DNA of 64,000 nt from Asparagopsis taxiformis (Eukaryota; Rhodophyta; Florideophyceae; Bonnemaisoniales; Bonnemaisoniaceae), in contig JALQPE010000644.1 of assembly GCA_030407315.1 (NCBI GenBank), forward strand, positions 1 to 64,000. Direction: 5' to 3'. Shown piece by piece: positions 52,901 to 61,805 of the stretch. Every line of letters starts with the position of its first letter. Positions within the stretch are counted from its first letter, which is position 1. The translations under genes were made by a program, and so were the position numbers. The notes under the pieces are model-generated. The model did no database searches, was not told the DNA's origin, and saw nothing but the letters and a program-made list of their open reading frames with translations.

Positions 52901-53125
52901 AACGACCCGCGGTATTTGCGAGGTGAGGACACTCCGGCGGAAGACACCAGGCGGATGGCCAACGTCGAGTTTGTCGAGAACTACAGCAGCGGTTCGACGG
53001 GGAAGAAGCTCAAGGCGAAGGACCTAGAAAATCCGAAGATCATTGTAGTACGTGCAATCCGCGATATCCGTCCGGGGCAGGAGCTCTACGTTCATTATGG
53101 GACAGCGTTTAGAGCATGGAATTAG
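49928..53125 (+). CDS. DPPY (beta-class) DNA methyltransferase fused to a SET domain, copy B
   Basis: Intact frame of 1,065 aa starting MTNKRRRNSNPIVDD, a basic NLS-like start. The N-terminal helical domain aligns with copy A (FEELMAPYIIFDSSE, VLDEGLFAPIE, TFEVLMYFQAL). Methyltransferase: motif IV LILTDPPYNVRRK (D507), then an acidic insert (DEDDEDEEDVV, about 600-620), and RAEQKSVALMMELI before motif I, VVDPFSGTFATG (D746). This is beta-class order, with a more canonical motif I than copy A. The SET domain occupies about 895-1060: GRGLFAEQTF, VCAYYGTVVY, FINDP, ANVEFVENYS and ELYVHYGTAF. As in A, the usual NHSCxPN is FINDP...ANV. Predicted roles are amino-methylation of DNA (probably N6-adenine) and lysine methylation of a protein. 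It lies between inverted repeats and is followed on the same strand by the coiled-coil gene. Confidence 0.86.
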   Translation: MTNKRRRNSNPIVDDATVPILREPASPWEDSSDMGTRRNVGRAARETTLAGKDFLRLLLDLFAHSSFADLTDKPGGFTYADLGAWVAQGTEEQFLALQGRLSMAFSGRSKNAGVEADVAEIVMAEMNVERAKQIVRLALPIAEFSRQDERIGQWVEHCILSGIVPQTFLIGCNMLPLPLQAPQRGEPSAFVLAPPETFEVLMYFQALSIIRNHNKNLPRRRIGDAAEEGNEAARVPAHRKSTNRACYVVQVLYHAWTDVAFAAKFSSFEELMAPYIIFDSSEHWFDVLDEGLFAPIEQKLDLYHDKAPLSHPDGYGGKVETRTSAQHSVFRDLVRKFFDRLQFLIVNPDLYTWPESDRWGALEIYLSSGNPDKLPAYFDTLDEDVMAVLRPAPQAADAEKVPKPVDDTPTRRNTGGRGLVPSTRHTTRLQLGPGRTSLTAQGPSPPSPSPHATEEQESEGQALTKDFLSKRSQYCRVYDVPFEDLVSADESREHVPITGNVQLILTDPPYNVRRKRNDSNSSYDRLTAEDMQASIEVFDELLRPGGHGIVFCSVLQFYEWFHYLETYKGPQSEGPTDAAASDDGSDEEEVTSMNSDSEASQHSGEESADDEDDEDEEDVVRNSVFFVDEVPLLFVRLPGHLYQMPGRKRYQRTNMAEVAIHFWKRGVPFKTGSAMVAYRNHGYMDGAYPAWCNVTINMPAIDSNEMVWRTRSTTGATVRVRAEQKSVALMMELISQHSQPGDIVVDPFSGTFATGKEAMSLPEHRVFVGSDMDKLCVARSLPKLCAVMSRVILSNNTDMRVTTEAKQSAEKFLASPSVTMRTQRERRIIEPPPGLPLYQRFPKYIRQYLWQLCPESIASHEHMEKPVHYWPPSLRRWLQTENPRVMRAHDCVAKKLSVRPSLIKHPNAGRGLFAEQTFNVGDEVCAYYGTVVYSDMSKESMRFAYGEGHMAITKETFLMYAIKLYATAEDDENIEHPIWIVPAPFCSAQFINDPRYLRGEDTPAEDTRRMANVEFVENYSSGSTGKKLKAKDLENPKIIVVRAIRDIRPGQELYVHYGTAFRAWN

Positions 53126-53354
53126 GGTCACGAAAGATGTTTTCATTTCGACTACAAATAAAGCTACGTTCCAGAGTTGAAGTATATCATATAATGCAGC
53201 ATGTCCAGCCACCATTACTCCAGGGTGAAACCTTGAGCAGTACTCGCCTGTCAAAAACCAATCGTTCACACTCTAGATGCACTTCGTCCGAGCAGTGAAC
53301 CTGACTGCTTGGATGCTGTTATGCGTGCAGATGCAAAATACACGACCAAGTTGA

Positions 53355-53550
53355 AATGGACGCCCGGTGGATGTCCAGCTCAGTTGCATTGCTGTCCGGC
53401 CCAGAAATTCTACAATTCAGGGCAGAAAAAAATATTGCAAAAAACATCGATTTCAGCGGGTCGATTGTGCCGTACGGCACACCCCCATCTCAAAAACATG
53501 TTCACATGTGCATGTTTTTGAGAATAGCCCAAATTTTAATTCAAATCAGG
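53355..53550 (-). repeat. Right inverted repeat flanking methyltransferase-SET B
   Basis: Reverse complement of 49397-49600 with a few differences. It contains the same hairpin and GTGCCGTACGGCAC. Confidence 0.88.
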
Positions 53551-53783
53551 ACGTCTTCCGGACATAGGGGTGCTCGCGGCCTAGCTCTACAGCTGTAATT
53601 GTACCTCATTAAATACTGTTGATGACTGCCTACCGTATACAATCTGGGCTGTTGGCGTATTATCCGGTACTTGACCTGACCTGAACGTTCATCGCAGACC
53701 GTTGTGGTTACCGACACTATACAGCAATCTTTTTTGTATCTCGTGCAACTCAATCGTTCCATCGCTTCCGGGAAAGCTTCATT

Positions 53784-56069
53784 ATGCCGCCGCGTATTGC
53801 GAAGAAAGCTCCAAAGCCTCCGGGCCTCCAGAAAACCCGGTCAGCAGCTGCTGTATCGAGTGCCCGACAATCCCGTGCGAAGAAGCGGTCTGGGCCTACC
53901 GGCAGCATTGAACCGCGGTCCGGTAGTCGCAAGACGGACCGGCGCAGAACTGGGGATCCGCAGCGAGAAAGTGAGGAAGGAGGAACGGCGCGGAGAGAGA
54001 TGGGGCTTGACCGAGGCAAGCGTGCTCGCAGGGACAGTGAACATCATGATGATGACATGATAGTGGCTCAAAACATGTTGGAATTGCGGCAGAGTGCTAT
54101 GGCAAAGGTAGTTTCTCCCGGGTTGGCAGATGCGGAGGTGCTGCAGACGGAGTCCCAGCCGGGGGTTCGCGAGACACTGGAGGCTGTGACCCCCACTGCG
54201 CCAACTATGCCGAGTACATCAGCCCCAGCAGGTAATGCAGTCAGGGACCCGAGGATAGCGGCAAGGGATGTTGTTTCTGAGCAACGTTCACAGGATGCCA
54301 ACTATCATCGGCGGTCAGGTGGTACTGAGGGGAGAGAGCAGCCGGAGTGCGGGCCTCGTCACAACAGACTGTCATTGGTGCCAAATATGCGCGTAACGCC
54401 CCCGCGACGTCAGGCTATTGCCGATGGAGGACATCATATTCCCGATAGCGTGGGAGATGGGGGGACGGTGAGGGCAGAGAGGTTGCATCCGCCGGAATCC
54501 ATCGATTTAATGGCGAGTCGCATCAATGCGCAGAAGAAGAAGATCGCGGAGCTGGAAAAAAAAGTGTTTAGCCAGGACATAGCAAACAAGGCGCTCACCA
54601 CGGAGATTGTTGCGTTGGAGGCTAAGGTGAAGACTCTGCAGGCGGAAAATGCCAGCCTTACTGCAATTGCGAGAACAGGTAGAATCAGTGATCACGGTGG
54701 CGGTAAGTCGAAAATACAGAAAGCCATTCCTGTGAAATACCTTGGAGTTCTTAGGGCGGTTGAGGAAAACCTGACAAAGTGGTGCAAGAACGAGACTATG
54801 GAGCTGGACCCTATAGCGGAACAAACGCAGAGACGTTGGACTGGACGTACCATCGAGGTAGAGCCGGTAGAAGGGACACTTTGGAGCGAAAACGGTGTAG
54901 GATATATTGCTACCCCTCCGGGCTATATCATCAAGAATCTGCAGTGGTATACACCTTCGTACAGAGACGAGAGTGATCTGCTGAATGACTTGGTGCGACA
55001 CGTACTGCGTCAAAGTCCGTGGTGTGATGTGTTTTCCGATGAGGAGCAGCGTGTGTGCTGTCAAGAGGCTGTGGCGGGGAGCAAGGAATTGAAAGTGAAG
55101 GTGACGCAGAAACTGTCCGACGTGATGAGTGCACGGAAGCGTAATGCGAGGGACAGATTGTTCGGTTCGCTGGGGTACACGAAATTAATGTCTAGATGCA
55201 CGATGCTGACGACGCGAGCTGAGATGGACGAGCGAGAGGAACAAAAGCGCGAAGCGTCTGAGAAGCTTTTGAAACGGGAAAGTAACGGTGATTTGGATAT
55301 GGGGAGGTGGCGAACGGCACCGTTCTCAGAGCTGCGATACAGCAAAGGCTTGGTTCCTGACAGCTTCGAAATGGAAGTGAATGGTGATGCATGGTTTAAC
55401 AACCGAGTAGCTGTGAATGTGCTGGACATCTTCAGGGGGTATTCGATACGACCAGAACAAGTAATGGACATAGAGACGAGCATACTAACGCTGGCGCGCC
55501 TGGATGCTTGGCTAGTGACTACTGTGGAGTGTTTGGATGAACCGAAGGGGAAAGGAGGTGCACGGCAGAAGGAGTTTACAAGGCGGTACAGTCAATATGT
55601 GGGGGTAGCTTTTCAGCAATTAGTTGGTATGGTGGTGTACTGCATGTCTTGTCTCCAAGGCTCGCAAGCAAGGGAAGAAACGGACGTTGTCGAGAGCGAA
55701 CAGCGGACTAGTGCACAGTCACGGCATGTGTTTGCAAGCCGTACTGTGACGAGAGAGGCTGTTGAAGTGTGGCAAAGCGGAGAGGGGTCTGGAATTGTTC
55801 ATGTCGTTGATGATGTAAACCGCTGCTCATCACTTGTTCTAGTGTCCGAGGATTGGATTCAATCGCATATTACGTCAAACCTCGGTGCTGTAATGGATTG
55901 TGTGATTGCGCAAGGACTAATTGGCGCAGAACTTTTCGTCGTTGACCCATATGCTGGACACCTGAGTGCAAACCTGAATGTCGAAATCAATGCCCCACAG
56001 TATGGGGGCATGGAGCGGCGCCATGCAGCCACTGCTGATAACGGTTTTGGCGTAATGGAGGATGGTTGA
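53784..56069 (+). CDS. Coiled-coil protein of element B (761 aa), unknown
   Basis: Intact frame starting MPPRIAKKAPKPPGLQK. The first about 230 residues are basic, serine/arginine-rich and disordered, with NLS-like runs. A clear coiled coil spans about 242-295 (KKKIAELEKKVFSQDIANKA, then VALEAKVKTLQAENASL). A folded part follows (about 310-660), with NLTKWCKNETMELDPIAE, DESDLLNDLVRHVLRQSPWC and LFGSLGYTKLMSRCTML. I recognise no family, and no convincing sequence match to the coiled-coil protein of element A, although the position (directly after methyltransferase-SET, same strand) and the NLS/coiled-coil layout agree. It ends 78 bp from the end of the convergent transposase gene. A DNA-binding or dimerising accessory for transposition or modification is a guess. 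Confidence 0.6.
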   Translation: MPPRIAKKAPKPPGLQKTRSAAAVSSARQSRAKKRSGPTGSIEPRSGSRKTDRRRTGDPQRESEEGGTARREMGLDRGKRARRDSEHHDDDMIVAQNMLELRQSAMAKVVSPGLADAEVLQTESQPGVRETLEAVTPTAPTMPSTSAPAGNAVRDPRIAARDVVSEQRSQDANYHRRSGGTEGREQPECGPRHNRLSLVPNMRVTPPRRQAIADGGHHIPDSVGDGGTVRAERLHPPESIDLMASRINAQKKKIAELEKKVFSQDIANKALTTEIVALEAKVKTLQAENASLTAIARTGRISDHGGGKSKIQKAIPVKYLGVLRAVEENLTKWCKNETMELDPIAEQTQRRWTGRTIEVEPVEGTLWSENGVGYIATPPGYIIKNLQWYTPSYRDESDLLNDLVRHVLRQSPWCDVFSDEEQRVCCQEAVAGSKELKVKVTQKLSDVMSARKRNARDRLFGSLGYTKLMSRCTMLTTRAEMDEREEQKREASEKLLKRESNGDLDMGRWRTAPFSELRYSKGLVPDSFEMEVNGDAWFNNRVAVNVLDIFRGYSIRPEQVMDIETSILTLARLDAWLVTTVECLDEPKGKGGARQKEFTRRYSQYVGVAFQQLVGMVVYCMSCLQGSQAREETDVVESEQRTSAQSRHVFASRTVTREAVEVWQSGEGSGIVHVVDDVNRCSSLVLVSEDWIQSHITSNLGAVMDCVIAQGLIGAELFVVDPYAGHLSANLNVEINAPQYGGMERRHAATADNGFGVMEDG

Positions 56070-56146
56070 AATTAGTGCAGTAAATGTGACGTTGACTAGA
56101 AGGCTTATCATGTAGTACATTATCAATAGAGTGCTGCGATTTAGAT

Positions 56147-59100
56147 TTATTCTTCTTCATTATCATCTGTGAACTGGTAATCAGTGTTGGTGTAGAAGCG
56201 GTTGAGATAGAAACGGTGGTCCGACCAGTGCATTTGTTTCGTAAATGGCTTGACTGGAAAGTTACTTCGTACGATGTGCACGGTGCCAGATATAGTAGAT
56301 GCAGGAATGAGGTCAAACCAAGGACCACCTGCACTGTGGGATGCAGTGTCATTGCTGTCAACGGATCCGTTGTCCGGGTCCCATGTGGACCACTTTAAAC
56401 AAATGCACCCAAGTGATTTTTCCACAGCGGTTTTTGGGGCAAAGCAGGTCATATACTGAACGAAAGCGAGTTCTACAGGTTGAAACAGGTTTGGAGACTG
56501 CAGGCGTACCAGTGCCAGGACGCGCCCTACCCATATGGTTCTGTAGTCATCGGCAGTTCCGGAGATGACGACAAAGGAGTACTGCGATCTCTTTGCGGGG
56601 CCGAATGATGAAGTTGCAAAGACGCGCTGCTGCTTGTGCCTCGACACGTTTGTGGGGCGAAGCATGCCACTGTGCGGGTCAAAGTCGTCGGCATCTGGGA
56701 CGTACCCTCCCATGACGTAGGCGGACTTTACCACGGTGACGGAAATGTCCATGTCATGTATTGGAGGGCCTTCTGCCGTGGCGCGCAGTCTAGCGAGGGT
56801 GAGGAACGCTTGTGCAGCTGTGTCACCGAGTTGCTGGAATAGCGTTATGGTGCCAGACGGGAACGAGGAGTTGTGCAGAGGCAAAAGAGTGGCAGGATCG
56901 GGCTGTCCGTCGATATCTGCAACGAGGAGGGTTGCATCGGGCAGCAGGGAGGCAAAGTCGTGCAGTGCAACGGTGAATCCGTCGCGAACGAGTACTGCAC
57001 CGTCTGTGGGCGATATCATGCGTGCGTTTCCCAATGTGTTCGATGGGGTATGACCAGTTGGAGTGGCCAAGGAGAATTCCATGTGGCGAATAGTCTCTTC
57101 CATGGCTGTGGAGCGCCTTCGAGAGGTTTTCCTATAACTCTGTTTGAACAGAAGATGCGAGTGTTCGTAGGGGCCTGCATCAATGTGTTCCAGGGCGCCA
57201 TATCTCTGCAAGTCACCGGGAAGATGGTCTAGAAGATGGAACTTGAAAGTTTTGAGACCTGTGGTGTGGAATGGGCCGAGGGTGGAGAGCATTGATTGTT
57301 TGAAATAGGAAATGGAGTTTTGGAGGCTTTCTAGTTCGGCGGCAGTCCAGTGCTTGATGCGACCGCGTTTCATGACCCATGCGACGAGGTCAGAGTATTG
57401 CGTGCAGATGGAAGTGAGGGGGGCTGTCTCTACTTCGTCACAGCATGTGTCAATGAATGCTGCGATGAAAGGGAACACCATGTCGACATGGTGATAGTCT
57501 TTGGCTGCGAGCATGCCGCGTATGCCGTCCTCCGTGAAGAGGCCGTTCAAATTGGTGCCCTTCTCACCCTTGGAGAAGTCGACATGAAGACCGGTGATGT
57601 AGTAGTCGCGTTCGATAGCGGACAGAATGCTGTTTGAGCCGGCGAGGATGGATTTTTTCACCTTCTTGAAGGTGCGAGGTGTCCCGGAATGGGAGGCAGT
57701 GGTGGTGGTGAGGTCTGGGGAGCTGAGGCGGTGGACAATGCACTGTTTGATGAGCTTTGAGATGCCGAGGTGGAGATTGTGCAGAGGCTCGAAGGAGAAA
57801 ATGTTGTAGGGGTCTAGGGGACTGTTGGTGGGTAAAAGAGCGGTCGATTCGAGGACAGAGTGTTGTTCGAGGAGGGAGAGAGCTTCGAGCGGAGCAGTTG
57901 TATGCTCCTGAGCGCTCTCTTGGCGTGCAGAGCGTGTATCATCGAGGGAGCGGGGCTGGTGTGGCGCGCTGGATTCAAGTTGAGTGGCGGGGATGTAGCA
58001 GCGGTGGCAGGGATGTGTGGTGGTAGTGCTGTTGCGAGTGCATGACAGCTCTTTGGCCTCTGGAAAGTCGCAGCAATAATTGGCTAGGATGGGAAAGCAT
58101 TGGCGGGCAGTTGCAGTGGAGTCTGTGCAGGGGAACCCGGAAGAGAACGCGGTGGATAGGGACGAAAACACTTTTTCGAGTGCTTTATGAAGAATATCAA
58201 TTTTGCGAGCGCGACTAGCAGAACTAGAGGTTGTCGGCATTTCATCACCGAACAAGGCGTTGGACGAAGGGTTAACAATGTACGGAAGATACCCGACGAT
58301 GGTGAGGCCGGTACGGATGCAGTGGCGACGGAGGGGGGCGGAGAAGTTGAGCAGTGTGACGTGTATGGGGTATGCGACGATTGCGGAGCTCTTGAGGCTT
58401 GTGCTGCTCTTGTCGGAGTACACTTGGAGGAGGCCGGCAAAGGAGGAAGCGGTGGGATCATTTTCCTCTGCCCATACGACCTGTGGATCTTCCGAGAGCT
58501 GCACGCGCTGTCTAGTAACCTGGTGCAGCGTTTTCGCGAATTCTGTGTGTAGGGGATGAGAAAATATTGCGGTGCCGTCTGGGGCGGTCTGTGGGGAGGG
58601 GTGGAAGAGAGTATTTTGGTCGTTAGCCAGTGCTAACTGCCTGCGGAGCATGTCGACTGGGTCGCGGAGGTACAGCTGTGCCGAGTACTTACCAGTTTTG
58701 TCTGGAATGATGTGGCTCTTGTAACCTTCGGTGCGGAAATGTGTTTCGACCATGGAAGCGGTAACGTGGCGACATTCTTCTACGGTGCGAACGGCGCTGT
58801 TGAACTTTTCTAGGGAGAATGCGGGGTCTTGTAGGATGGTGATGACTTCGCTCACGCGGCCAGCGCCGGCCTTGTACTCGAGGGTTGTGAGACTGGCGGC
58901 GAGGGATTGCACGAGGAGGTCTGCGCGGGAGGGGGTTGAGGTTGGTGGCAGTGAAGCGTCACAGGGTGAGTCGCTGGAGGAAGCACGACCAGATTCTGGG
59001 TCTGGGGAGCTGGGTTGCGGGGAATCATGGTCGCCGTTTCGAGCAGGCTCATGGGTGACGGCAGGGACACGAGCGTTGTTGAAATGTTGGGGAGAGGGGT

Positions 59101-59188
59101 TGAAACGGTAGCGACACGTTCGCTCATGCAGCGCGAGCGCATAAGCATCTACGCAGTAGTAGAAGCACCCTTCATACTTGCATTCCAT
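56147..59188 (-). CDS. Plavaka-like transposase B (1,013 aa)
   Basis: Intact frame starting MECKYEGCFYYCVDAYALA with an N-terminal C2H2 finger (C3, C8 ... HERTC), typical of Plavaka transposases. The catalytic part has VYSDKSSTSLKSSAIVAYPI (first D about 257) and HVTLLNFSAPLRRHCI, then LTIVGYLPYI and YCCDFPEAKELS (second D about 376). A cysteine cluster, HPCHRCYIPA, follows. DPYNIFSFEPLHNLHLGISK and EHIDAGPYEHSHLLFKQSYR (about 690) include the likely third acid. Plavaka enzymes belong to the CACTA/Tnp2 group and move elements with short inverted ends. The triad assignment is inference. It is only distantly similar to transposase A. The frame is complete, so activity is possible. It faces the coiled-coil gene convergently. 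Confidence 0.8.
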   Translation of the reverse strand: MECKYEGCFYYCVDAYALALHERTCRYRFNPSPQHFNNARVPAVTHEPARNGDHDSPQPSSPDPESGRASSSDSPCDASLPPTSTPSRADLLVQSLAASLTTLEYKAGAGRVSEVITILQDPAFSLEKFNSAVRTVEECRHVTASMVETHFRTEGYKSHIIPDKTGKYSAQLYLRDPVDMLRRQLALANDQNTLFHPSPQTAPDGTAIFSHPLHTEFAKTLHQVTRQRVQLSEDPQVVWAEENDPTASSFAGLLQVYSDKSSTSLKSSAIVAYPIHVTLLNFSAPLRRHCIRTGLTIVGYLPYIVNPSSNALFGDEMPTTSSSASRARKIDILHKALEKVFSSLSTAFSSGFPCTDSTATARQCFPILANYCCDFPEAKELSCTRNSTTTTHPCHRCYIPATQLESSAPHQPRSLDDTRSARQESAQEHTTAPLEALSLLEQHSVLESTALLPTNSPLDPYNIFSFEPLHNLHLGISKLIKQCIVHRLSSPDLTTTTASHSGTPRTFKKVKKSILAGSNSILSAIERDYYITGLHVDFSKGEKGTNLNGLFTEDGIRGMLAAKDYHHVDMVFPFIAAFIDTCCDEVETAPLTSICTQYSDLVAWVMKRGRIKHWTAAELESLQNSISYFKQSMLSTLGPFHTTGLKTFKFHLLDHLPGDLQRYGALEHIDAGPYEHSHLLFKQSYRKTSRRRSTAMEETIRHMEFSLATPTGHTPSNTLGNARMISPTDGAVLVRDGFTVALHDFASLLPDATLLVADIDGQPDPATLLPLHNSSFPSGTITLFQQLGDTAAQAFLTLARLRATAEGPPIHDMDISVTVVKSAYVMGGYVPDADDFDPHSGMLRPTNVSRHKQQRVFATSSFGPAKRSQYSFVVISGTADDYRTIWVGRVLALVRLQSPNLFQPVELAFVQYMTCFAPKTAVEKSLGCICLKWSTWDPDNGSVDSNDTASHSAGGPWFDLIPASTISGTVHIVRSNFPVKPFTKQMHWSDHRFYLNRFYTNTDYQFTDDNEEE

Positions 59189-59850
59189 GTCGAGTTTTGA
59201 CGCAAAAGGGAGGATTGCGAGCTGAACAGGGGAGACTGTGCCGTCCAGATGCGACCAATTTTATTTTTGTGGTGCTTTCGAGACTTGGAATGTAACGTGT
59301 TCGTAGTTTTTTGGGTAGTAGTTTTGTGCTCACTCCAGCTGACATCCCAACGGTGGAATTTAACCGAGAGTTCAATCATTTCCAACTGTTACATCACATT
59401 GCGTGCTGGCAACGTGTGCATGGAAGGACGAACGACTGCCCTGGGAGATGAATTTTCAATTAATTCATTTGTAATAATAAACTTTTTTATTTCCAAACTT
59501 CGTGGAATCTGAATGTGCTTTACAGCGGATATGCCACAGATCATGTAAGGAAAGCAAATGGATTCTCATATATATGATTATATGTTTATATTCGTTGTTC
59601 TCGATCCGGATCTCTTTGTTCGGGGAATCAGAGACCATGGCTTGGGCCATACTCAATCTCACTGCCGGCGATGATTTCGAGTATGCACAGCAAGACTTAA
59701 GCGGACGCAGAAAGCTGTCCGGTCGACGCCGCAGGCTCCACTCCGCCCTCATCACCGACTGATATTCTTTGACCGCCTTTTCTTTGTACGTGCGGGAATC
59801 TTGATCAAGATTCGCGCACGTACCTTCGTTCCATCCTCTACCCTCGAGGG
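59189..59850. other. Upstream region of transposase B
   Basis: Noncoding or weakly coding. A short plus-strand frame ends at 59762 (KLSGRRRRLHSALITD); it has an arginine-rich tail but no domain and could be a terminal exon. I do not call it a gene. Confidence 0.35.
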
Positions 59851-60880
59851 TATGCGTTGAGGGAAGCGTGGGTTTTGAGTCTGACTATTTCCGTTGATGC
59901 GATATTTTTCATGGGAAGCCTGTTGACTGATGGTGTGTATTGAGCGGAGGATGGAAGAGAGGTACGTGAAGTTTTGAAAGTATGCTGTGAGGGAAGGTTG
60001 ATTTTGAGTCTGACTGTTGTGGTTGATTCCGATGTTGTGTAGATGATGCAGGAATGTTGATGACGGAAGGTAAGTTTCATTGAGTGCCAAGATGTGCTTT
60101 GCGAAGATATGGACTGCTGACTATGATTATTGTTAATTGCAAGGTTTTTGGATCATGGTTTGTATTGTGTGTAGGATGGATGAGAGGTACATTTGCGAGT
60201 TCTCAGGGTATGTAGCGAGGGAAACGTTGGTTTTCAATCTGACTGTTGCGATTGAATCCGATGTTGCGTAGGTGATGGAGGAATAGTGATGACGGAAGGT
60301 AAGTCACATTGGGCGCCCAGACCGGTTGTGCGAAGATGCGGAATGCTGACTACTTTTCTTGGCTACACGATTACGTGATTTATGGTTTTTATTGTGTGCA
60401 GGATGGAACAGGTAAAGTAAGTGTGCGAGTTTTGAAAGTAAGCAGCGAGGGAAGGTTGGTTTTGAGTCTGACTATTTCCGTTGATGCGATATTTTTCATT
60501 GGAAGCCTATTGAGTCATGGTGTGTATTGTGTGGAGCGAAGGTAAGTGTGCGAGTTTTGAAAGTATGCTGTGAGGGAGGGTTGGTTTTGAGTCTGACTGT
60601 TGTGGTTGATTCCGATGTTGTGTAGATGATGCAGGAATGTTGATGACAGAAGGTAAGTTTCACTGAGCACCAAGACTTGTTTTGCGAAGATATGGACTGC
60701 TGACTTTGATTATTCATTGCAAGGTTTTTGGATCATGGTTTGTATTTTGTGTAGGATGGATGATTCAGTCATCCTCTCGGAGAGGTAAGTAAGGGAGTTT
60801 CTAGGATATCTGTCGTGGTAAGCGTTGCTTTTGAATCTGACTGTTGGGGTTGATGTTTTTTGTATGTGATGCAGGAGTGG
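59850..60880 (+). repeat. Tandem intron-like repeats with micro-exon-sized spacers
   Basis: Diverged copies of about 0.2-0.25 kb alternate. One type contains TTTTGAGTCTGACTGTTG and ends GTTGTGTAG. The other contains GCAAGGTTTTTGGATCATGG and ends TGTGTGTAG. Between them are pieces of about 12-30 bp such as GATGGATGAGAG and a block ending GATGACGGAAG, each followed by GTAAG or GTAC. The borders look like GT-AG splice sites on the plus strand. Confidence 0.6.
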
Positions 60881-61227
60881 TGAAGCAGGAACGGCAGGAC
60901 TGAAGGAGAGTGAAGAAGGGATGTAGGAAGATGGGGAATGAAGCTGTGAGGTGTTTCTGGTATGTGTATATTTTGGGGCATACGATAGAAGTGAGAGTGC
61001 GTTTCAAGTGGTGTAAGATTTTGCTGACAATTTTCATGTTTGATGTCTTGATGATTTAATGGGCTGGGGTGGTGTCGAGGAAAGCGGGGATGGTATTGGG
61101 AAGGAGCGTATTTTTTGTAATCTAGGTCGTGAGGGTTCTTGAAGTATGTGCGGATGGTGGTGCATGGCGTTCGGATGGTGTGGAGAACGCGATAGTGAGG
61201 GAGATGGGTGATCGACGATATGCTGAC

Positions 61228-61413
61228 AGGTATTTTGTATTCTGGCTGGATACGTATTTCGTATTCTGGCTGGATACATATTCCGTATTCTGACTGGATA
61301 CGTATTTCGTATTCTGGCTGGATGCGTATTCCGTATTCTGGCTGGATACGTATTTCCTATTCTAACCGGGTATTTATTTCCTATTCTGACCAGATATGTA
61401 TTTCCTATTCTAG
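61228..61413 (+). repeat. 24-bp tandem repeat, about 7.5 units
   Basis: The unit is CGTATTCTGGCTGGATACGT plus ATTT, with drift towards CTATTCTAACCGG at the right end. It creates spurious repetitive frames on both strands. Confidence 0.88.
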
Positions 61414-61535
61414 AGAGACGTATTGTATACCAGCAATTTCGTAAATGAGAGAATAAAATACGGTCCGATATGGGCCCTGAATTTACCATCCGCTGTAATT
61501 TCTTCCCTCCCGGTTTTCGCTGATAAATTGTATAC

Positions 61536-61707
61536 TGGATGTCGGGTCCTAGTATTCCGCCATATGTACTATAGAAAGTGGATGTTGGGTCCTAGTATTC
61601 CGCCAAACGTACTAGAGAAAGTGGATGTCGGGTCCTAGTATTCCGCCATACGTACTAGAGAAAGTGGATGTCGGGCCCTAGTATTCCGCCATATGTACTA
61701 GAGAAAG
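61536..61707 (+). repeat. 43-bp tandem repeat, 4 units, subterminal in element B
   Basis: The unit starts TGGATGTCGGGTCCTAGTAT and ends with a GTACTAGAGAAAG-type word, repeated four times with few changes. CTAGTA words also occur next to the left end of element B, so this is a plausible transposase-binding array. Confidence 0.9.
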
Positions 61708-61805
61708 TGGACATCCGCATCCAAAATTTTTTTATTTTTTTTGGACGCGGACGTTCATTTGTTCTAGTAAATCTCGGGGACGAGTAGGACCCGTACTAGA
61801 GAGAC

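Noticed and set aside
59502..59762. 86-aa plus-strand frame with an Arg-rich tail
   Set aside because: No domain, and upstream composition is noncoding-like. It could be a terminal exon but I cannot support it.
61034..61489. Repetitive frames (RIGNTYPVRIRN on minus, SGWIRISY on plus)
   Set aside because: Both are readings of the 24-bp tandem repeat.
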